From: JAKOUY01 sp037045185
GTDB lineage: Bacteria > Actinomycetota > Acidimicrobiia > Acidimicrobiales > Ilumatobacteraceae
DNA length: 64,000 bases
Assembly: GCA_037045185.1 (NCBI GenBank)
Contig: JBAOHQ010000004.1
Coordinates: 868,001 to 932,000, forward strand
Direction: 5' to 3'
Under the pieces are notes generated by a model, which did no database searches, was not told where the DNA came from, and saw nothing but the letters and a program-made list of their open reading frames with translations. Positions 1-8,682 of the stretch are shown here, one piece after another. Position numbers and translations under genes: made by a program. Numbering within the stretch: position 1 is the first letter of the stretch; each line of letters opens with the position of its first letter.

Positions 1-486
1 CATGGTGGCCTCGGCCTGGCGGGCGTTGCGCCACGCGGTCCGGTGGAACGGCGACGCCGACCACAGGGCGACGGGCGCCGTGAGCCCGGCCGCCACCCAC
101 TGCCATCCGGAGAACTGCGTGGCCGGCACCATCGACAGCACCAGGACCGGCAGGCCGAGCACAGCGGCGACGACGAGCCGGCGGCGCAGGTCGTCGAGGT
201 AGGCGTCGGTGCGGTCGGCATCGCCGGCCGATGCGCTGGGCGGAGGGGGCACGGCCGCGCCGTAGCCGATGGACTGGACGGCGGCGATCAACTGCTCGAC
301 GTCGACGGGGTGCCCGGAGGGCACGTCGATGGCGGCGCGCTCGGTGGCGTAGTTGACCGTCGCGGTGACGCCGCCGAGGCGGTTGAGCTTGCGTTCGATG
401 CGCGCCGCGCAGGCTGCGCAGGTCATCCCGGTGAGGTCCAGCTCGACGCGGGTCTGGTCCCGGTCTGCGGTCTGTGGCCCAGTCAT
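1..486 (-). CDS. copA: Copper-type P-type ATPase, N-terminal part (runs off the left edge)
   Basis: The 162 visible codons encode the start of a heavy-metal P1B-type ATPase, which exports Cu(I) across the membrane using ATP. An N-terminal HMA domain carries the metal site GMTCAACAARIE (CxxC at about residues 22-25), followed by a Pro/Ala linker and the first membrane helices (VVAAVLGLPVLVLSMVP). The ATPase core, with the CPC and DKTGT motifs, lies beyond the window. The ATG lies one base after the stop of the upstream secreted-protein gene, so it is the last visible gene of the csoR-copZ operon. Copper, rather than another metal, is inferred from CopZ and CsoR next to it. Confidence 0.88.
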   Translation of the reverse strand, partial: MTGPQTADRDQTRVELDLTGMTCAACAARIERKLNRLGGVTATVNYATERAAIDVPSGHPVDVEQLIAAVQSIGYGAAVPPPPSASAGDADRTDAYLDDLRRRLVVAAVLGLPVLVLSMVPATQFSGWQWVAAGLTAPVALWSASPFHRTAWRNARQAEATM

Positions 487-487
487 G

Positions 488-1231
488 TCAGCCCTGGCCC
501 ATGCCGCGGTGCATCGTCATCGGGATGGTGACCACGGTGCCGTCGTAGGTGAACTGCAGGAACACCCGATACGTGCCGTCACCAAGCCCGGTGGCGTCGA
601 AGACGAAGTGGTTCGGTCCGGTGGTGACGGGGTGGAGGTGGAAGAAGGCCAGATCCGTGGAACGCACGACGATGAGGTGGGCAGGCATGCCCAGGTACGG
701 CTGGGTGTCTCGTGGCGCGGTGACCGTGAACTGCATTCCGTCACGGGTGACCGTGATGGTGTCGTCGTGGACCGAGGTGGTGGTGGTCGGCGCCACCGCC
801 GGCAGCGGTGCCGGAGCGAACGATGCGCCGTCGCCCACGTCGAGGTGCCCCACCACCGCGGTGGTCTGGCCGGTGGGCAGCGCCTCGGCGAAGATCCGCC
901 ATGGCCCGGCGTCGGGCGCCGGGGCGTCGAAGGATCCGTCGGCTGCGGGCGTGGGATGGATGTGGACCATCTCGCTGAGGTCCGGGCGGACCATGACCAC
1001 GTGCAGCAACGCCTGGTGATTGACGGCCATCGACGTCAGTGCCGTACCGTTCTGGGCGCGCAACGTGTATCGCCCGTCCGGCTCCGGGCTGAGCTGGTAG
1101 GCGGTGGTGTTGGCGGCGTGGGAGTGGGTGTGACTGTGCCCCGGGAGCCGCTCGCCGACGGCGTAGGAGAAGCCGAAGGCCCCGGCGAGCACGAGCGTGA
1201 ACCCGCCGAGTCGCTTGCCGACCTCACCCAC
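488..1231 (-). CDS. Secreted or membrane-anchored protein of the copper operon, function unknown
   Basis: 247 residues starting at GTG with a good ribosome site (GAGGAGG) 7 bases upstream. An N-terminal hydrophobic segment (FTLVLAGAFGFSYAVG) is followed by a His-rich stretch GHSHTHSHAA that could bind metal. The rest looks like two beta-rich repeats, each ending in a histidine pair (VHIHP at about 90, FFHLHP at about 200). Proteins of this build sit between copZ and copA in many actinobacterial copper operons. I know no assigned activity; an extracytoplasmic copper-binding role is inference from the histidines and the operon. Confidence 0.75.
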   Translation of the reverse strand: MGEVGKRLGGFTLVLAGAFGFSYAVGERLPGHSHTHSHAANTTAYQLSPEPDGRYTLRAQNGTALTSMAVNHQALLHVVMVRPDLSEMVHIHPTPAADGSFDAPAPDAGPWRIFAEALPTGQTTAVVGHLDVGDGASFAPAPLPAVAPTTTTSVHDDTITVTRDGMQFTVTAPRDTQPYLGMPAHLIVVRSTDLAFFHLHPVTTGPNHFVFDATGLGDGTYRVFLQFTYDGTVVTIPMTMHRGMGQG

Positions 1232-1258
1232 GTCACTGACCTCCTCGGTGATCCAGGA

Positions 1259-1486
1259 TCACCAAGAGCCGCTGCCCTGGGCAACGTCGAAGCCAGCTTC
1301 GTCGATGGCGGCGACGACCGCGACGGTGTCGAGGTCGTCGCCGCGGACGGTGACCAGCTTGGTCGACAGGTCGACGGTGACCTCACTGACGCCGGGGACC
1401 TTGAACACCTCGGTGGTGACCGCCGACTGGCAGTGCCCGCAGGTCATCCCGGGGACGGTCATGGTCAGTTCGTGGGGGGTGGTCAT
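1259..1486 (-). CDS. copZ: Copper chaperone, HMA domain
   Basis: 75 residues forming one complete HMA fold. The metal site is VPGMTCGHCQSAV (CxxC at residues 16-19), and the C-terminal IDEAGFDV matches the usual end of the domain. CopZ proteins carry Cu(I) in the cytoplasm to CopA and to the CsoR repressor. The ATG at 1486 is chosen because AAAGG lies about 8 bases upstream and the HMA fold starts here; extending further upstream would overlap csoR. It sits 10 bases after the csoR stop and 27 bases before the next start, consistent with one copper-induced operon. Confidence 0.9.
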   Translation of the reverse strand: MTTPHELTMTVPGMTCGHCQSAVTTEVFKVPGVSEVTVDLSTKLVTVRGDDLDTVAVVAAIDEAGFDVAQGSGSW

Positions 1487-1496
1487 GGCATGCCTT

Positions 1497-1800
1497 TCAG
1501 GCTCGGAGCAGCCGTTCGATGGCGCGGGTGGCTTCATGGACGAGCTCATCGGTGCGGGCGTGATCCCCGGAGGCCGCGGCGCCGGCCACGCAGTGCCGGA
1601 GGTGCTCGTCGAGCAGCTCCAGGCCGACGCCCTGCAGCGCCTTCGTGACCGCGCTGCACCTGGGTGAGGACGTCGATGCAGTACGTCTCGGACTCGATCA
1701 TCCGCTGCAGGCCGCGGACCTGGCCCTCGATGCGCCGCAGGCGGGCCAGCAATCTGGCTTGCTCACCGTGATACCCAGGGTGCTGATCCACGGGGATCAT
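1497..1800 (-). CDS. csoR: CsoR-family copper-sensing repressor, interrupted by one apparent frameshift
   Basis: The N-terminal part (HGEQARLLARLRRIEGQVRGLQRMIESETYCIDVLTQV) and, in another frame, the C-terminal part (LQGVGLELLDEHLRHCV) together make a full DUF156/CsoR protein of about 100 residues. Copper ligands expected for the family are present: Cys in YCIDVL, and His and Cys in EHLRHCV. The shift lies near 1650-1656; removing one C from CAGCGCGG on the coding strand gives Q-A-V-T-K and the family's normal length. CsoR releases DNA on binding Cu(I). ATG at 1800 and GTG at 1791 are both possible starts; a TATCAT 7 bases before the GTG suggests a leaderless message from GTG. Confidence 0.85.
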
Positions 1801-1819
1801 GATACCCCTGTGGGGTATC
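1801..1819. promoter_or_regulatory. CsoR operator palindrome
   Basis: A perfect palindrome with 8-base arms and a 3-base spacer (GATACCCC-TGT-GGGGTATC) abuts the csoR start. Operators of CsoR proteins are GC-tract palindromes of the form TACCCC...GGGGTA, so this is very probably where the repressor binds to shut off its own copper operon. It overlaps the predicted -10 element (TATCAT, 1804-1799 on the minus strand), which explains repression by occlusion. Confidence 0.8.
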
Positions 1820-1840
1820 TACGACAAGTGTGGACGGAGT

Positions 1841-2617
1841 TCAGCAGCGCTGCTGGAAGTTCGGCGGGCGCTTGTCCAAGAAGGCGCTGATGCCCTCCTG
1901 GGCATCGGCCGTGACCGCAGCGGTGGCCATCAGCTCGACGGCCGTGCGGTAGGCCGTTGCCTGGGGACGGTCGACCTGCTCGTAGAAGCCGCGCTTGCCC
2001 ATCGCCTTGGAGCGCACGCTGCCGCGGGTGGCCCGGGCGAGCAGGTCGGCCACCGCGTCGTCGAGCTCGGCGTCGGGCACGGCGCGGTTGATGAGCCCCC
2101 ACTCGGCCGCCGTCGTGGCGCTGATCGGATCACCGGTAAGGGCCATCTCCAGGGCTCGCTTGCGGCCGACGTTGCGGGCCACGGCAACCAGCGGTGTGTG
2201 GCAGAACAGCCCGCCCTTGCCGCCGGGCAGGGCGAAGCTGGCGGACTGGGCGGCGATGGCCAGGTCACAACTGGCGACGAGCTGGCAGCCGGCCGCGGTG
2301 GCCAAGGCGTGCACCTTGGCGATCACCACCTGGGGGATGGCCTGCACGGTGTCCATCATCTTCGTGCACACCTCGAACAGCGTGCGGGCGTCGGCGACGG
2401 TTGCGCCGGCCATGTCGGCGAAGTTGTGCCCGGCGGAGAACACCGGTCCGGTGGCCGCCAGGACCACGCCGATGGCCTCGCTGGCGGCCACGGTCTCGAG
2501 GTCCTCGATCAGTTCGCTCATCACGTCCATGGCCAGGGCGTTGCGCTTCTCGGGCCGGTTCAACGTGATCGTCGCCACCGGCCCGTCGATGTCGACCAGG
2601 GTGTGGTGGCGGGGCAT
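1841..2617 (-). CDS. Enoyl-CoA hydratase/isomerase family protein
   Basis: 258 residues of the crotonase fold. Typical features are the N-terminal ITLNRPEKRNAL, the first oxyanion-hole segment FSAGHNFADM at about 60-70, and the second one around AAGCQLVASCDLAIA (about 105-120). The family binds acyl-CoA thioesters and usually hydrates 2-enoyl-CoA. The second catalytic glutamate of true hydratases (normally in GG.PEG.G) is not in its usual context here (LPGGKGGLF), so isomerase or other chemistry is possible. The gene stands alone, divergent from the secreted-protein pair and tail-to-head with csoR. The start MPRHHTL was chosen because the fold begins there. Confidence 0.85.
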   Translation of the reverse strand: MPRHHTLVDIDGPVATITLNRPEKRNALAMDVMSELIEDLETVAASEAIGVVLAATGPVFSAGHNFADMAGATVADARTLFEVCTKMMDTVQAIPQVVIAKVHALATAAGCQLVASCDLAIAAQSASFALPGGKGGLFCHTPLVAVARNVGRKRALEMALTGDPISATTAAEWGLINRAVPDAELDDAVADLLARATRGSVRSKAMGKRGFYEQVDRPQATAYRTAVELMATAAVTADAQEGISAFLDKRPPNFQQRC

Positions 2618-2765
2618 CGGGAGAGTCTCGCACCGCTGCCCGAACGGCGGAACGGCTGTCGCCGAACTGTGACGAAACCACAACATGATGACGATCAGGC
2701 GCGTGCCGGATCGGTCACTCCTGGTGTAGACAGGGTCCACCGCGTGTCGCACCAAGGAGCACCCG

Positions 2766-3926
2766 ATGATCGTCCGAACGTTGCCCACCCGCTTGCGCCG
2801 TCACGGTGCCGTGGCACTTGGCGCTGCCGGAGCAACCCTCCTGCTCGCCCCAGGCATCAGCGTGGGCAGCACGCCCATCACCCCACCACCGCCGGTCTCG
2901 GCGCCAGCTCCGTCGACGTCGGTGCCGGCCCCCAGCGAGTTCTCCCTGGCTGCGGCGCTGGCCACCACCGCAGCGCCCAAGGACCTCCACGTCGACACCC
3001 GCCTGGTGATCGACCTGGATGGGCAGAACGTGATCGTCGTGATCGGCAGTGACCTCGACGTCGAGACCGGCCGGATGAAGTCCTCGGTGATGATCGATGG
3101 GCTTCCCGGTGACCTTGCCAGCATGCTCCCGGGCCTCTCCCAGCCAGCGGTAGTGGAGCCTGTGCCAGTCGGCACCGCAGTCACGATCCCGGCGGTCACG
3201 CCTTCGGTCACGATCCCGGCGGTCACGCCTGCGGTCACGGTCCCTGCGGTGACGGTGCCGGCCAGCTCGTCGGTCGTCCCGGGCTCGCAGCCGCTGTCCT
3301 TGGACGTCGTCCTCGACCAGAAGTCGGCCAAGCTGTACTTCGACACCTCCAAGCTGCCACTCCCGCCTGGCACCACCAAGCGGTTCGTCGAGGTGGACCT
3401 CTCGGCCATGGGTGGGGCGGGCATCCAGGAGCAGCTGGGGTCGGTGCTGGACGGTTCGGCGGTTACCAGGGGCCTGGACGCCAGCATCGCTGTCGACCTC
3501 GGCCGCGTCACCCTCGACGGTGAGGACGTGCAGAAGTACCGGCTCACTGTCGACCTGGCCAAGGCGCTCGCGGCGAACCCGCAGCTGGAGGGCCAACTCG
3601 ACGATCTCGGGGACGTTCCCCCGGCGGTGCCAACGACGATCTACGTGACGCGGGACAACCGCATCCGCGGGGTGGACATGGACATCTCCAACGATCAGGT
3701 CAAGGTCACGGCGGAGATCCGCATGCCGGACCTGGCGGGCCCGATCGACATCACCCTCCCCGATCCGGGTGACGTCGAGGCGCTGCCCGGGCTCTCCGAT
3801 CTGCCGGGGCTCCCAGGTTTGCCAGGACTGCCGGGCCTGAACCCCACCCTCGCCACCATCTTCCCCGACGGGCCCCCGCTCCCGGACGTGGTGGGTACGC
3901 TGATTCCGGCCACAACCACCGGCTGA
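2766..3926 (+). CDS. Secreted protein with Pro/Val and Leu-Pro-Gly repeats, function unknown
   Basis: 386 residues with a strong ribosome site (AAGGAG) and an N-terminal signal sequence (VALGAAGATLLLAPGISVGS). A Pro/Ser/Ala linker follows, then a folded part of beta character (VDTRLVIDLDGQNVIVVIGSDLDV) resembling lipid-carrier-like exported proteins of actinobacteria. A low-complexity TIPAVTP-type insert lies at about residues 139-165. The C-terminal third ends in repeated LPG triplets (LPGLPGLPGLPGL). There is no lipobox. It is probably co-transcribed with the peptidase 30 bases downstream. I do not recognise a named family; a cell-envelope role is inference. Confidence 0.7.
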   Translation: MIVRTLPTRLRRHGAVALGAAGATLLLAPGISVGSTPITPPPPVSAPAPSTSVPAPSEFSLAAALATTAAPKDLHVDTRLVIDLDGQNVIVVIGSDLDVETGRMKSSVMIDGLPGDLASMLPGLSQPAVVEPVPVGTAVTIPAVTPSVTIPAVTPAVTVPAVTVPASSSVVPGSQPLSLDVVLDQKSAKLYFDTSKLPLPPGTTKRFVEVDLSAMGGAGIQEQLGSVLDGSAVTRGLDASIAVDLGRVTLDGEDVQKYRLTVDLAKALAANPQLEGQLDDLGDVPPAVPTTIYVTRDNRIRGVDMDISNDQVKVTAEIRMPDLAGPIDITLPDPGDVEALPGLSDLPGLPGLPGLPGLNPTLATIFPDGPPLPDVVGTLIPATTTG

Positions 3927-3956
3927 CCCAGCCGGCTCGGGCCAGGGGGTGGAGTC

Positions 3957-5765
3957 GTGGGACGAACTCGGCGGCCGGAATCGTCGCTCGGTGTCGTGGC
4001 AACACTGGCGCTGGCCATGGTGGCCAGCGTGGTCGTCACGTTGGTGGGCGTGCGCGAGGTGGCCGCTGCCGACGGCATGGACATCGCCGCCGACGCCCGG
4101 TTCACCATCGACGCCCCCACGGGCGTGGTGATCGTCGAGAACACCTACACGATCACCAACACCCTGTCGGACACGCGCCGCGGCAATACCGTCGAGAAGC
4201 CGTATTTCAAGGGCTTCAGCGCGCCGATCACCACCAACAACTTCGGGCTCTCGGTCGAGCAGGACGGACGACCGCTGGACAGCTTCACGGTTGCTTCCGA
4301 GGTCGGCAACGCGATGTACACGCGGCTGGACATCACCTTCGCCAAGAACCTGTTCGCCAAGAAGACCACCACGTTGGTGGTGCGCTACATCATGGTGGGC
4401 GGCCAGCCGCGTGACCCGCTGAACCCCACCCGGATCAACGCAGCGTTCGCCGCGTTCCCGGCCTTCGCAGCGGGTGACCCCGGCAAGGCGGCAGTCCATG
4501 TGGTCGTCCCCCAGACCTGGGATATCGACCAGCTGTCCGGGGACCCACAGACGGTCGAGGCGTTCGGCAACAAGATCGCCACGGTCGACAACATCTCCGA
4601 CCCCACGCAGTTCACCGTCTGGGTCATCGCCAGCAACCCCGACCAGCTGGCCAGCTCGACGGTGGCCGACGGCGCCGGCAATCGCTTCGAGATCCTGTCG
4701 TGGCCCAACGACACGGGATGGGCCGACTTCGTCAAGCAGCACGTGACGACGCAGATGCCCAAGCTGGCGGAGCTGATCGGCCAGGAGTGGCCGATCGTCG
4801 GGTCGTTGCGGGTGGTGGAGACCATCACCCCGTCGCTCACCGGATATGCCGGAGGGTTCTTCCCCAGCCTGAGGATGATCCAGATCGGCGAGCGCCTCGA
4901 CCAGATGACGATGCTGCACGAACTGGCCCATGCGTGGTTCCATGATCAGTGGTTCACCGACCGGTGGGTCGGCGAGGGCCTTGCCGAGGTGTACGCGGCC
5001 CAGCTGATGCGGGACCTGGGCAACACCCCGGTGCCGCCGCTGCCCGTGGCCACCACCGACGAGGGCTACATCGCCCTGAACGGCTGGGACGCGCTCTCGG
5101 CCACCAGCGTGGGGACCGATGCCGCCGAGCAGTTCGCCTACAACGCCTCGTACCTGGTGATGAACACCATCGCCGGTGAGGTGGGGTTGGACAAGATGCG
5201 CGAGGTGTTCGCCGCCATCGCCAAGGGGCGGCCGGTGTACTCGAGACCGGACCAGACCGGCCTGATCAATTCGGTCAGCACGCAGAGCGGCTGGAGGCGG
5301 ATGCTCGACCTGTTCGAGGACGTCGCCGGGTCGAAGCTGGCCGCCGAGCTGTTCCGCAACCGGGTGGTGACCGAGGAGCAGCGCCCGGAGCTGGAGCGCC
5401 GTGCCGCCGTGCGCGCCGCCTTCGCCGACGTGCAGCAACTGGCCGGCACGTGGGCGTTGCCCACCGCCTTAACGGGATCGATGGAGGGCTGGAACTGGGA
5501 CGACGCCGAGCGGCTGATCGCCGACGCCACGGGTCTGCTGGCGGTGCGCGACGAGGTGTCGGCGAAGGCGGTGGCCGCGGGCACCACCCTGCCGGCGTCG
5601 TTCGCCGAGCGGTTCCGGGCCACCATTCACGCGACGATGCCCAACCTCGAGCAGGACCTGCGTGACTTCGCGGCGTCTCTCCCGGCGGCGTCCACCACCG
5701 CCACTGGAGTGCCGCCAACCACGGCCACCACCGACGCGACCGGCCCCGCGTCCACGAAGGGCTGA
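3957..5765 (+). CDS. Exported M1-type (gluzincin) zinc metallopeptidase-like protein
   Basis: 602 residues starting at GTG, with a signal segment (ATLALAMVASVVVTLVGVREVAAA). The zinc site is HELAH at about residue 322, followed 19 positions later by the glutamate in WVGEGLAE, which is the HExxH-x18-E spacing of M1 aminopeptidases. The GAMEN-type exopeptidase motif is not seen, so substrate and aminopeptidase activity are uncertain. A Thr/Ala/Pro-rich tail could lie in the cell wall. It follows the repeat-rich secreted protein by 30 bases on the same strand, suggesting a two-gene envelope unit. Confidence 0.75.
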   Translation: MGRTRRPESSLGVVATLALAMVASVVVTLVGVREVAAADGMDIAADARFTIDAPTGVVIVENTYTITNTLSDTRRGNTVEKPYFKGFSAPITTNNFGLSVEQDGRPLDSFTVASEVGNAMYTRLDITFAKNLFAKKTTTLVVRYIMVGGQPRDPLNPTRINAAFAAFPAFAAGDPGKAAVHVVVPQTWDIDQLSGDPQTVEAFGNKIATVDNISDPTQFTVWVIASNPDQLASSTVADGAGNRFEILSWPNDTGWADFVKQHVTTQMPKLAELIGQEWPIVGSLRVVETITPSLTGYAGGFFPSLRMIQIGERLDQMTMLHELAHAWFHDQWFTDRWVGEGLAEVYAAQLMRDLGNTPVPPLPVATTDEGYIALNGWDALSATSVGTDAAEQFAYNASYLVMNTIAGEVGLDKMREVFAAIAKGRPVYSRPDQTGLINSVSTQSGWRRMLDLFEDVAGSKLAAELFRNRVVTEEQRPELERRAAVRAAFADVQQLAGTWALPTALTGSMEGWNWDDAERLIADATGLLAVRDEVSAKAVAAGTTLPASFAERFRATIHATMPNLEQDLRDFAASLPAASTTATGVPPTTATTDATGPASTKG

Positions 5766-5854
5766 GCAGCTGGGGCGCGAGCGCTAGCCTCGCCGTGGGG
5801 CGGTGACGAACCTGGCCGTCCCTGTACGCCGTACCAAGCGAAGGGAACTCACAC

Positions 5855-7061
5855 ATGGCCGTCACCTCTCGCCGGGCCGCCGGTGCAGCGGTCGCGCTGC
5901 TCTGCGCCACGGGCATCATGGCTGCGCCTGCGGCTGCCCGCACCACGCCGCCCACGACTCCGGCCGGCAGCGCCGGCACGGAGGCCTTCGCCGATCCGAT
6001 GACGAACTTCACGCCGGACAAGGACGCCAAGCCGGTGGCCTGCAAGCCGGCCGACGGACCGTTGAAGGCGGCGTGGGTGTACGTCGGGCCGATCAACGAC
6101 GGCGGGTGGACGCAGGCCCACGATGCCGGCCGCCAGGCCGTGCAGGAGGCGCTCGGTGACAAGGTGGTGACCACCTACAAGGAGAACGTGCCCGAGGGCC
6201 CGCAGGTCAGCCAGGTGATCGACGACCTCGTCAAGGACGGCAACACGTTGATCTTCGGCACGTCCTTCGGGTTCCAGGACGCCTTCTTGGAGTCCGCCGC
6301 CAAGCACCCCGAGGTGTGCTTCGACTTCGCCACCGGCTACCAGACCGCGCCCAACATGGGCCAGTTCTACGGGGCCGGCGAGGACACCGACTACCTCACC
6401 GGGATGGCCGCCGGCGCGGCGTCGAAGAACGGCAAGATCGGCTACGTCGCCCCGTTCCCGATCCCCGAGGTCATCCGCGGGATCAACTCCTACACGCTGG
6501 GTGTGCGGGCGATGCGCCCGGACGCCACCGTGCAGGTGGTGTGGACCAACACGTGGTTCGACCCCGCCAAGGAGCGCGCCGCAGCCGAGTCGCTGATCGC
6601 CGCTGGGGTGGACGTGATCGGCTCGGCCCAGGACTCGCCGGCCGCCGGTGAGGCCGCCAAGGCCAAGGGCCTGCCGTGGTCCGGCTACGACGCCGACCAG
6701 AGCGCCAACTTCCCCGACATCTGGCTGACGGCGACCAACTACCACTGGGGCGCCTACGAGACCGCCCGTGCCCGCCAGGTCCTCGACGGCACCTGGGTCC
6801 CGGGCAACTACTACGGCAACCTGGCCGACGGCTTCGTCCGCCTGGCCACGTTCGGCAAGCTCGTGTCCGACGACGACCCGCGCGGCGATCGAGGCCAAGA
6901 AGGCCGAGCTGACCGCCAAGCCGGGCGCCCACCTGACCGGCCCGATCAAGGACCAACAGGGTGAGGTGCGGATCAAGGAGGGCGAGCAGATCTCCTTCGC
7001 CGACCTGATGAGCATGAACTATCTCGTCGAGGGCGTCATCGGCGATCTCCCGGCGGGCTGA
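5855..7061 (+). CDS. BMP-family ABC transporter substrate-binding protein, one apparent frameshift
   Basis: About 401 residues: signal peptide, then the BMP/PnrA fold (AAWVYVGPINDGGWTQAHDAGRQA, later GTSFGFQDA and GAGEDTDYLTGMAAG). This family feeds purine and other nucleosides, and related compounds, to ABC importers. The frame changes near 6880-6886; removing one C from CCGCGCGG gives D-D-P-A-A-I-E and joins the long N-terminal part to the C-terminal ISFADLMSMNYLVEGV. A ribosome site (GAAGGGAA) precedes the ATG. No lipobox is seen, unlike many Gram-positive homologues. It is the first gene of a transporter operon ending in a Rieske oxygenase. Confidence 0.88.
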
Positions 7062-7072
7062 GCCACGCCAGG

Positions 7073-8682
7073 ATGCCCGAGGGAGTGATCCGCTCGGCCG
7101 AGTCCGGTCCCGGGGAACCGTCTCCGGGACCGGTTCCGCGCCCCACCGCGCCGGCGCTGCGGATGAGCGGGATCGTCAAGCGCTTTCCCGGCGTGGTGGC
7201 CAACGACGGTGTCGACTTCGAGGCCCTGCCCGGTGAGGTGCATGCCCTGCTGGGGGAGAACGGCGCCGGGAAGTCCACTCTGTCCAACATCTTGACCGGG
7301 CTGTACCGGCCCGATGCCGGGTCGATCGAGCTGGGTGGCGTCGCCAGGGTGTTCAACTCGCCACGCGAGGCCATCGCCGCTGGTGTGGGAATGGTCCACC
7401 AGCACTTCCGGCTGGTGCCCACCTTCACCGTGGCCGAGAACGTCGCCCTGGCCGACCACGACCGAGAGGGTCGTGGCCACCTTCGCCAGGTGGAGGCCGA
7501 GCTGCGCGAGATGGGCGAGCGCTACCGGCTGCCGGTGGACCCGCGTGCCCACGTGTGGCAGCTCTCCGTCGGCGAGCAGCAACGCGTCGAGATCCTCAAG
7601 GCGCTGCACCTCAACGCCAGGCTGCTGATCCTCGACGAACCCACCGCGGTGCTGACCCCACAGGAGGCCGACACCCTGTTCGTCACCCTGCGGGCCATGG
7701 TGGGCGAGGGGCGCACGGTGATCTTCATCTCCCACAAGCTGCATGAGGTGAAAGCCGTCGCCGACCGGGTCACGGTGCTGCGCCACGGCAAGACCGTTGG
7801 CACCGTGGACACCGCCTCCAGCTCCACTGCCGATCTGGCGCAGCTGATGGTGGGCCGCAGCGTGGTGTTCTCCCGTGCCGAGCGGGCCCGGCCGGTGGAC
7901 CTCGACAGCGATCCCCTGCTGGTGGTGTCCGGGCTCGGCTGCGCCGACCGCCGCGGCCGCCCGGCAGTGCGTGACGTCACGTTGGAGATCCGCCCGGGGG
8001 AGATTCTGGGGGTGGCCGGGGTTGCCGGCAACGGCCAGCGTGAGCTGGCCGAGACCATCGCCGGGATGCGCACCCCCACGGCGGGCTCGGTGCGGGTGCG
8101 CGGTCAGGTCGTGCGCACCGGGTCGGTGCGCGCCGCGCACCAGGCCGGGATCGCCCACGTCCCCGAGGACCGCCTGCATACCGGTCTCGCGCCCAGCCTG
8201 TCGATCGCCGAGAACCTCGTGCTCACCTCGTACCGGCGGCCGCCGGTGTGTAAGGGGCCGTTCCTCGACCGCGGCTTCATCCGCCGCCACGCCGCCACGC
8301 TGATGGAGCGCTTCGACGTGCGCGCCCCGGCCCGGACACACCGGTGCGCCTGCTGTCGGGCGGCAACGTGCAGAAGGTGCTGCTCGGGCGGGAGTTCACC
8401 GGCCAGCCCGCGGTGCTCATCGCCGCCTCACCCACCCGCGGTCTGGACGTCGGGGCCATCGAATCGGTCCGGCGGATGCTGATCGACGCCGCCGACTCCG
8501 GCATGGGGGTGCTGCTGATCAGCGAAGACCTCGAAGAGGTGCTGGCCCTCAGTGACCGGATCCTGGTGATGTACGAGGGCGGCATCGTCGGGGAGGTGCC
8601 GGCGGCCGGCGCCGACGTGGCCACGCTGGGGCTGCTGATGGGTGGCGATGCCACGGCCGCACCCGCGGCGGAGGCCGGCTGA
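7073..8682 (+). CDS. ABC transporter ATPase with two nucleotide-binding domains (BMP-type importer), one apparent frameshift
   Basis: About 536 residues when restored. The first ABC domain has Walker A GENGAGKS (about residue 61), signature LSVGEQQRVE and Walker B LLILDEP. The second has the degenerate Walker A GVAGNGQREL and, after the break, signature LLSGGNVQKV, as in YufO/RbsA-type double ATPases. The break near 8325-8333 is a one-base loss: restoring CCGGGCCCGG gives A-P-G-P-D-T-P-V-R. It energises import of the substrate captured by the BMP protein. The ATG at 7073 is weakly supported; a start at 7163 is possible. It overlaps the first permease by one base. Confidence 0.88.

Noticed and set aside
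3170..3260. Repeats in the secreted protein as a possible DNA element
   Set aside because: The period keeps the reading frame and encodes TIPAVTP-type units, so it is a protein repeat.
2715..5438. A 907-codon open frame on the minus strand
   Set aside because: It lies opposite two genes with signal peptides and a zinc-peptidase motif; its own translation is Arg/Gly/His-rich with no family pattern, a typical high-GC shadow.
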